Positions 1-5,886 of a stretch of 5,886 bases of DNA are shown one piece after another (within the stretch, counting starts at the first letter, position 1; each line of letters opens with the position of its first letter). Position numbers and translations under genes: made by a program. The notes beneath the pieces are model-generated. The model worked only from the letters and a program-made list of their open reading frames with translations. It ran no database searches and was not told the DNA's origin. The stretch is from Burkholderiaceae bacterium (GTDB lineage Bacteria; Pseudomonadota; Gammaproteobacteria; Burkholderiales; Burkholderiaceae_C), in contig JAGOBT010000226.1 in the NCBI GenBank assembly GCA_017999135.1, forward strand, positions 1 through 5,886, in the 5' to 3' direction.

Positions 1-277
1 TGGGCGGCAGGTCCACCAGCAGCCAGTGGAAGAAATCCACCCGGGGCAGATCGACCGGCACCTCGCGGTCGGGCTGGTTCACGTCGTCGGCACGGCTGGG
101 CACGTCGAAATCGTGGCACACCAGCACCAGCGACTGGGTGCCGGCCGGCAGGTCGCTCCAGGCCAGCGGCGGGCTCAGGTTGTCGGAGAAGGCCACGCCC
201 GCCTCGGTCAGGCGGCCGGCGGCAAAGCGGGACGGCATGGCTTCACCATTGCTCCAGGCAGCGCTCCAGATCTTCAT
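1..277 (-). CDS. YbhB/YbcL family Raf kinase inhibitor-like (PEBP) protein, C-terminus cut by window edge
   Basis: The 92 visible residues read as the N-terminal half of a bacterial PEBP-fold protein; the family is usually about 180-190 residues, so roughly half is missing beyond base 1. Supporting motifs are MKIWS at the start, the SDN-SPPLAWSDLPAGT segment (residues 31-47), LVLVCHDFDVP (50-60, the family's DPD-x-P ligand-pocket region in the form DFDVP) and FFHWLLVDLPP (82-92). The ATG at 277 is preferred over the in-frame ATG at 238 because the MKIWS opening is typical of this subfamily and a GGGAA (285-289 on the complement) sits seven bases upstream. Such proteins are small and soluble, and their true bacterial role is poorly known; a phospholipid-like or small anionic ligand is inferred from the fold. 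The gene starts 22 bases after the stop of the DUF1840 gene and probably shares its transcript. Family assignment is strong; cellular function is unknown. Confidence 0.9.
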   Translation of the reverse strand, partial: MKIWSAAWSNGEAMPSRFAAGRLTEAGVAFSDNLSPPLAWSDLPAGTQSLVLVCHDFDVPSRADDVNQPDREVPVDLPRVDFFHWLLVDLPP

Positions 278-299
278 CGGCTGGTTCCCAACAGGTCGC

Positions 300-623
300 C
301 TACACGCCCCACACCACCGGCTCGCCGGCGGCCGCAGCGCGCTTGAGCATGTCCACCATCGGCCACAGCCGCTGGCGCAGGGCCACGCCCTCGCGCGGAG
401 CCAGGCGCTCGCCACGGGCGGCGGCCTCGCGCTCGGCGTCGGCGCGGGCGGCCTCGTCGGCCAGCACCGCCTGCTCGACGGCGGTCATCGCCGCGGCCAT
501 GGCCGCCGGTTCGATGATGCCCTTGGGCGCAGGCGCGCGGCCGATGGCACGCAGCAGCGCGTCACCGGTCGGGCCCATCATGATGATGTCGCCGCTGGCC
601 TTGCTCTTGAACTTGTAGATCAT
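300..623 (-). CDS. DUF1840 domain-containing small protein
   Basis: This is a complete 107-residue protein matching DUF1840, a short family found mainly in betaproteobacteria, at about its usual length. Recognisable blocks are MIYKFKSKASGDIIMMGP (1-18), GDALLRAIGRAPAPKGIIEP (20-39), a helical Ala/Glu-rich stretch (40-72), and the closing LRQRLWPMVDML (82-93) and GEPVVWGV (100-107). There is no signal peptide or membrane segment, so it should be cytoplasmic. The ATG at 623 is supported by GAGG (629-632 on the complement) five bases upstream and by the conserved N-terminus. No biochemical role is established for the family that I know of. It precedes the YbhB-like gene by 22 bases on the same strand, which suggests co-transcription, but that neighbour gives no clear functional clue. 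Confidence 0.9.
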   Translation of the reverse strand: MIYKFKSKASGDIIMMGPTGDALLRAIGRAPAPKGIIEPAAMAAAMTAVEQAVLADEAARADAEREAAARGERLAPREGVALRQRLWPMVDMLKRAAAAGEPVVWGV

Positions 624-708
624 CTCCGCCTCGTCCCCGGCCGGGCCAGGGCAAGCGGTGATTGTGCACCCGTGCTCCGGCCAGGTCTGCCGGCTGGCGC
701 AGCCGATG
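624..708. other. Short intergenic gap between the c-di-GMP operon and the DUF1840 gene
   Basis: This 85-base gap separates two same-strand gene groups. I see one short inverted repeat, GCCAG (680-684) with CTGGC (694-698) around a nine-base loop. No T-tract follows it on the minus strand, so it is at best a weak transcription end for the upstream operon. A CACAAT (complement of 661-666) could be a poor -10 element for the DUF1840 gene, but no acceptable -35 lies 16-18 bases upstream of it. Whether the DUF1840 gene has its own promoter or is read through from the upstream operon cannot be settled by eye. Confidence 0.4.
629..632 (-). promoter_or_regulatory. Ribosome binding site of the DUF1840 gene
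   Basis: GAGG on the minus strand, with five bases between it and the ATG at 623. It fixes that start, which also agrees with the conserved MIYKFKSK opening. Confidence 0.6.
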
Positions 709-2838
709 TCAGCGCACCACCAGGCTCAGGCGGGGGCGGTTGCGGCGGCCGCGCGCCGGGCGCACGCGCTCCTCGAAGCTCAGCGCGTCCAGCGCCGGGG
801 CGTACAGGAAGCCCTGGAACTCGTCACAGCCCAGCTCCAGCAGAAAGGCGCGCTGCGGCTCGGTCTCCACGCCTTCGGCGATCACCTTCATCGCCAGCGC
901 CTGGGCCAGCTGCACGATGGCGCGCACGATGGCGGCGTCGCTCTCGTCGGCCGGCAGGCCCTTGACGAAGCTGCGGTCGATCTTCAGCCGGTCGATGGGA
1001 AAGCGCTTCAGGTAGGCCAGGCTGGAATAGCCGGTGCCGAAGTCGTCGATCGCCAGCCGCACGCCCAGCTGCGACAGCTGGCTCAGCCGCGCCAGCGCGT
1101 CGTTGGCGTCGTGCACCAGGATGGATTCGGTCAGCTCCAGCTCCAGCAGCGCGCCGGCCAGGTTGTGCTCGCGCAGCACGCTGGCCACCCGGTCGATGAA
1201 GTCGGCCTGCTGGAACTGCAGCGCCGAGACGTTGACCGACACCGGCACCGCAAAGCCGTCGTCGCGCCAGCGCGCGGCCTGGCGCACCGCCTGCTCCAGC
1301 ACCCAGTCGCCGATGGCGATGATGAAGCCGGTCTCCTCGGCCACCGGGATGAACTGGCCGGGCGAGACCTCGCCCAGCTCGGGGTCGCGCCAGCGGATCA
1401 GCGCCTCGGCGCCCACCACGTTGCCGGTCTTCAGGTCGATCTGCGGCTGGTAATGCAGGCGGAAGCGCTGGCTGGCCAGCGCCTGGCGCATCGCGTGGTC
1501 CAGCCGCATGCGCTGGCGCATGTCGGCGTCGTGGTGCGCCTGGTGGAAGCGGAAGCAGCCGCGCCCACCCTGCTTGGCGCGCTGCATCGCCGATTCGGCA
1601 TGCCGCACCAGCGTCTCGGCATCGCCGCCGTCGGCCGGGAACAGCGCCACGCCCACGCTGCAGGTCAGCGTGAACTGCAGTCCCTCCACCGAGCAGGGAT
1701 GAGACACCGCATCCAGCACGCGCCGGGCGGCGGCCTCGGCGCCGCGGCTGTCGGCCTCGTGCACCAGCAGGGCGAACTGGTCGCCGCCCACACGCGCCAC
1801 CAGGTCGCCCTGGCGCAGGCAGGTCTTCAGGCGGTCGGCGCAATCCAGCAGCACCCGGTCGCCCACGGCGTGGCCCAGGCTGTCGTTGATCTGCTTGAAG
1901 CGGTCCAGGTCCAGCAGCAGCAGCGCCAGCGTGCCGGCGCTGCGGCGCGCCTGGCGGATGGCGTCGGTGATGGCCTGGGTCATCTGCCGGCGGTTGAACA
2001 GGCCGGTCAGCGCATCGGTGCTCGACAGGGCCTCGATGCGCTGACCGGCACTGACCAGGTCGGTGTGGTCGCGGAACGACCACACCCGGCCGCAGGGGCG
2101 GCCGCGGCAGTTCTGCGGCTGGGTCACGCGCTCGAGCACCTGGCCCGAGTGCAGCGTGATGCGCTCGCTGGCCTGCAGCAGCGTGGCCTCGTGGATCTGC
2201 GCCAGCCGGCGGGTGTAGGCCTCGGGGTCGACCACGCTGCGGCGCATCCAGTCGTAGACGGCGTCGTCCTGCCGCTCGGTCAGCAGGCTGTCGGGCAGGC
2301 CCCAGATCTGCGCGAAGCGGCGGTTGAAGGCGCGGATGCGGCCAGCCAGGTCGGTGACCAGGATGCCGTCGGCGGTGGATTCCAGCGTGGCCTGCAGCTC
2401 CGACAGCAGCAGTTCACGCTCGTCGGCCTCGCGCTGGGCGGCGCTGCGGTCGTGCAGCACCGCCAGATAGGCCTGCGGCGGCGCATCGGCCGGGCCCAAC
2501 GCGCACAGCCGGCGCGTCACCTGCACCAGGCGACCGCCGGCATCCACCAGCGCGGTGTCCGACAGCAGCGTGCCCGGCCCCTGGCGAGCAGGCAGCCCGG
2601 CGGCGGCGCGGGCTTCGTCCCACCAGGCCAGGTCTTCGGGCGTGGCGATCAGCCCGTCGGCCGGCTGGCCCAGCACCGCCACGGCGGCCAGCCCCAGCAG
2701 GGCCAGCGCCTCGGTGTTGACGGCCAGCACCTGCAGGCTGAGCGGCTCCACCAGCCAGGCGGGCTCGCCCAGCGCGTTGAGCAGGTCGCGCCAGCCGGGC
2801 AGGGCCGGCGGTGCGTCGGGGACGGTCGGCAGGTTCAC
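709..2838 (-). CDS. PAS-PAS-GGDEF-EAL protein, predicted c-di-GMP phosphodiesterase with degenerate cyclase motif (GGDQF)
   Basis: A 709-residue cytoplasmic signalling protein read from a GTG start. Two PAS-like sensor regions occupy about 14-130 and 142-262. A GGDEF domain (about 268-430) has DALTGLFNRR (275-284), the metal-site LDLDRFKQIND (309-319) and an intact RxxD inhibitory site (R342-D345), but the signature is GGDQF (351-355), with Gln for the usual Glu at position four. The EAL domain (about 450-690) keeps EAL (478-480), N536, E568, D598/D599 in DDFGTGYSS, K619, E655 and Q675, so hydrolysis of c-di-GMP to pGpG is expected. No membrane segment is visible; the C-terminus is Arg-rich. 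The frame stays open for 139 codons upstream, but that part lies over the HD-GYP gene and reads as low-complexity shadow. The GTG overlapping the HD-GYP stop is therefore chosen, with GAGG ten bases upstream. Domain calls are firm; the input signal and loss of cyclase activity are inferences. Confidence 0.93.
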   Translation of the reverse strand: MNLPTVPDAPPALPGWRDLLNALGEPAWLVEPLSLQVLAVNTEALALLGLAAVAVLGQPADGLIATPEDLAWWDEARAAAGLPARQGPGTLLSDTALVDAGGRLVQVTRRLCALGPADAPPQAYLAVLHDRSAAQREADERELLLSELQATLESTADGILVTDLAGRIRAFNRRFAQIWGLPDSLLTERQDDAVYDWMRRSVVDPEAYTRRLAQIHEATLLQASERITLHSGQVLERVTQPQNCRGRPCGRVWSFRDHTDLVSAGQRIEALSSTDALTGLFNRRQMTQAITDAIRQARRSAGTLALLLLDLDRFKQINDSLGHAVGDRVLLDCADRLKTCLRQGDLVARVGGDQFALLVHEADSRGAEAAARRVLDAVSHPCSVEGLQFTLTCSVGVALFPADGGDAETLVRHAESAMQRAKQGGRGCFRFHQAHHDADMRQRMRLDHAMRQALASQRFRLHYQPQIDLKTGNVVGAEALIRWRDPELGEVSPGQFIPVAEETGFIIAIGDWVLEQAVRQAARWRDDGFAVPVSVNVSALQFQQADFIDRVASVLREHNLAGALLELELTESILVHDANDALARLSQLSQLGVRLAIDDFGTGYSSLAYLKRFPIDRLKIDRSFVKGLPADESDAAIVRAIVQLAQALAMKVIAEGVETEPQRAFLLELGCDEFQGFLYAPALDALSFEERVRPARGRRNRPRLSLVVR
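2835..2838 (-). promoter_or_regulatory. GTGA stop/start overlap coupling the HD-GYP and GGDEF-EAL genes
   Basis: On the minus strand the four bases GTGA hold the start codon GTG of the PAS-GGDEF-EAL gene (2838-2836) and the stop codon TGA of the HD-GYP gene (2837-2835). This arrangement usually means translational coupling by terminating ribosomes that restart. A GAGG ten bases upstream of the GTG, inside the HD-GYP coding end, could assist re-initiation. Confidence 0.75.
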
Positions 2839-4217
2839 GCGGCCAGTGCCTCGGCGATGTGGGCGGGCTCGGACGGCACCGGCTCGAAGAAATACACCAT
2901 GCGCTGGCGCGGCGACAGGTAGTCGCGCGCGGCGGCGGGCAGCTGGGTGGCCTTCAGGCTGCGGCGGATGCCCAGGTCGGTGCAGGTGTCCAGGTTCAGC
3001 AGCAGCGCCTCTTCCACCGGCACCTTGGTGTCGCACACCAGCACCCGCGGCTTCAGCGGCCGGCTGCTGTTGCAGCTGACCACGGTGGCATAGCGGTCGT
3101 CGGTCAGCTGCACCAGCGAGCCCGGCGGGTACACCCCCATCATGCGGATGAAGGCGTTGAGCATGGTGGCATCGAACTTGGTGCGGCTCTGCGCAAAGAT
3201 CTGCGACAGCGCCTCGTGCGGCGTCAGCGCATGGGCCACCTGGGCCGGGTTGCACAGGTTGTCGTAGCGGTTGATCAGCGAGACCATGCGCGCGCCCACG
3301 GCCATGCGGTCCAGGTTCAGGCGCGCCGGGAAGCCGCTGCCGTCGGCCATCTCGTGGTGCTGCGCCAGCACCGCCAGCGCGCCTTCACGCAGGCCCATGC
3401 GCTGGCCCAGGGCCACGCCCAGGGTCACGTGGTCGCGGTAGGCCTGCTGCTCGCGCGGGTTCAGCGGCAGGTCGGCATGGCGCACGCGGTCGGGCAGATC
3501 GAGCTTGCCCACGTCGTGCAGCAGCGCACCCACGCCCAGGTCGAGCATCTCGTCCTGGCTGAAGCCGAACACCCGGCCCATCAGCAGCGCGATCACCGTC
3601 ACGTTCAAGGCGTGGCCCGACACGCGGTCGCCAGCGGCGTCGCTGATCACCCGCACGCACATCTCGCGGTCGACCATCAGCTTGTCGAGCAGCGCCTGGG
3701 TGAGGCCCTCGGTGACCTCGCGCGCCTGCTCGGGTGACCGCGGCACCAGGCGCTGGGCCTCATGCCAGGCACGGCCAGCTTCGCCGTACTGCTGCTCGCA
3801 CAGCTGGCGGGCGGCGTTCTGCGCGGCCAGCGCGCTCTGGTGCGCGGCCTGCGGGCCGATGACGGCGGGTGGCGGCAGCTCGGCAACCGTGGCCGCTGCG
3901 GCGACGGGGATGCCGTCGGCAGCCGCTGCGGCATCGCCGGCCGGCGGGCCGGCACCATCGTCGGTGTGCGGCGCGCCGCCCGCCACCACGATGGCGTCCG
4001 CGTCGGCCACCTCGCCCGGCGGCTGGGGCAGCTCGGGCAGGCGGCTCTTCTCGGGGCTCCAGCGCAGCTGCTTCAGGCCCAGCCCGCGGATGGTGGCGAT
4101 CTGGTCAGGGCTGGTGATCAGGAAGCTCGACAGCGCGAACGGATGCGCCCACCACCCCAGGTCGAGATGCACGAACATCCCGACCTGCAAGTCATCAATC
4201 ACGACGTTCTGCGACAT
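2835..4217 (-). CDS. DUF3391/HD-GYP domain protein, predicted c-di-GMP phosphodiesterase
   Basis: A 460-residue cytoplasmic protein. Residues about 4-60 are the DUF3391 start (IDDLQVGMFVHLDLGWWAHPF). A long Ala/Pro-rich linker (about 61-135) follows, then the HD-GYP domain (about 170-345). Visible HD-GYP elements are H202, the HD pair H234-D235 with K238 (LLHDVGKLDLP), H263, HHE (287-289) and DGSGFP (292-297, the GYP motif as GFP). N316 in LINRYDNLCNP stands where most HD-GYP proteins have a metal-ligand Asp. The C-terminal part (GVYPPGS 361-367, RPLKP 386-390, YLSPRQRMVYFF 433-444) matches a betaproteobacterial HD-GYP subgroup. Known family activity is hydrolysis of c-di-GMP to GMP or pGpG. 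The ATG at 4217 gives the conserved DUF3391 opening and has GGAAG ten bases upstream. It is the first gene of a two-gene operon and overlaps the next by four bases. The domain call is secure; enzymatic activity is likely but unproved. Confidence 0.92.
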   Translation of the reverse strand: MSQNVVIDDLQVGMFVHLDLGWWAHPFALSSFLITSPDQIATIRGLGLKQLRWSPEKSRLPELPQPPGEVADADAIVVAGGAPHTDDGAGPPAGDAAAAADGIPVAAAATVAELPPPAVIGPQAAHQSALAAQNAARQLCEQQYGEAGRAWHEAQRLVPRSPEQAREVTEGLTQALLDKLMVDREMCVRVISDAAGDRVSGHALNVTVIALLMGRVFGFSQDEMLDLGVGALLHDVGKLDLPDRVRHADLPLNPREQQAYRDHVTLGVALGQRMGLREGALAVLAQHHEMADGSGFPARLNLDRMAVGARMVSLINRYDNLCNPAQVAHALTPHEALSQIFAQSRTKFDATMLNAFIRMMGVYPPGSLVQLTDDRYATVVSCNSSRPLKPRVLVCDTKVPVEEALLLNLDTCTDLGIRRSLKATQLPAAARDYLSPRQRMVYFFEPVPSEPAHIAEALAA

Positions 4218-4275
4218 GGCCTGTGGTCTTCCAGCAAGGGATCAGGGGCACGGACAACGGGCCCGCATGGACTGA

Positions 4276-4303
4276 CTTTCGGCAGGCCGGTGCCGGAACT
4301 TGA
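4276..4303 (-). promoter_or_regulatory. Candidate sigma-28 (FliA)-like promoter for the HD-GYP/GGDEF-EAL operon
   Basis: The minus strand reads TCAAGTTC (4303-4296), a 12-base spacer, then GCCGAAAG (4283-4276). From memory the enterobacterial flagellar sigma-28 consensus is TAAAGTTT-N11-GCCGATAA, so each box matches six of eight bases and the spacer is one base long. It would start transcription about 50 bases before the HD-GYP ATG. In such GC-rich DNA a chance match is quite possible, and no good sigma-70 alternative was seen in this gap. Confidence 0.25.
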
Positions 4304-4314
4304 ACCCCACGCAA

Positions 4315-4331
4315 CGGCCCGTGACGGACCG
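4315..4331 (-). terminator. Weak hairpin downstream of the AraC-family gene
   Basis: On the minus strand CGGTCCG, loop TCA, CGGGCCG forms a seven-pair stem with one G-T wobble, 26 bases after the stop codon of the AraC-type gene. Only TTG follows, not a T-tract, so if it ends transcription it is an imperfect intrinsic terminator. It sits between that gene and the start of the HD-GYP gene on the same strand, where a boundary between transcripts is expected. Confidence 0.25.
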
Positions 4332-4356
4332 CACGCCAGCCCGCCCCCCAACGCCC

Positions 4357-5886
<1,530 letters not shown>

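Noticed and set aside
138..965. Plus-strand open frames over the left end of the window.
   Set aside because: They are antisense to the YbhB, DUF1840 and EAL coding regions, have no domain resemblance and end in Arg/Pro/Ala-rich low-complexity sequence.
658..2922. A 754-codon plus-strand open frame opposite the GGDEF-EAL gene.
   Set aside because: The translation is low in complexity (Gln, His, Ala, Val, Gly) and has no recognisable domain, while the minus strand encodes clear PAS, GGDEF and EAL motifs throughout. Long antisense frames are common in very GC-rich genes.
2839..3255. N-terminal extension of the GGDEF-EAL protein to an ATG at 3255.
   Set aside because: The 139 extra codons overlap the well-conserved C-terminal part of the HD-GYP gene and translate to an Arg/Ala/Gly-rich shadow. 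The GTG at 2838 makes the usual four-base operon overlap.
4280..4296. Possible sigma-54 promoter (GGCAC followed by TGC) upstream of the HD-GYP gene.
   Set aside because: The GG to GC spacing is nine bases instead of the strict ten, and the T before GG is missing.

Overview
The window is very GC-rich and densely coded, with short intergenic gaps. It looks like a chromosomal segment of a betaproteobacterium, most likely Burkholderiales. The clues are the DUF1840 protein, the betaproteobacterial type of DUF3391/HD-GYP protein, and an AraC-type PobR next to PobA. Six protein genes can be supported. Five are on the minus strand and one, cut by the right edge, is on the plus strand. I see no RNA gene, insertion sequence, CRISPR array or phage remnant.

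Left end (1-623, minus strand): a DUF1840 small protein lies 22 bases upstream of a YbhB/YbcL-type (PEBP/Raf kinase inhibitor-like) protein whose C-terminal half is lost at the left edge. They look co-transcribed.

Centre (709-4217, minus strand): a two-gene cyclic-di-GMP module. The promoter-proximal gene encodes a DUF3391/HD-GYP protein. The distal gene starts on a GTG whose last two bases are the first two of the HD-GYP stop codon (GTGA, 4-base overlap). It encodes a PAS-PAS-GGDEF-EAL protein. Its EAL domain keeps every catalytic residue I can check, but the GGDEF motif reads GGDQF while the RxxD inhibitory site is intact. The simplest reading is two cytoplasmic c-di-GMP phosphodiesterases made in a coupled way. 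In the second, the cyclase-like domain probably acts as a GTP or c-di-GMP sensor rather than as a synthase. The HD-GYP protein has Asn where one metal-ligand Asp normally sits, so its activity is less certain.

Right end (4357-5886): an AraC-family regulator (minus) and 4-hydroxybenzoate 3-monooxygenase PobA (plus) diverge from a 97-base intergenic region. This is the familiar pobR-pobA arrangement for converting 4-hydroxybenzoate to protocatechuate. The region holds a perfect CTTGA-N6-TCAAG dyad just upstream of pobA, a candidate operator.

Most of the window is ordinary and recognisable. I found no convincing evidence of a wholly new system. The best leads are the degenerate cyclase motif in a coupled HD-GYP/EAL pair, the HD-GYP metal-site substitution, and the candidate cis-elements upstream of the HD-GYP gene and pobA.
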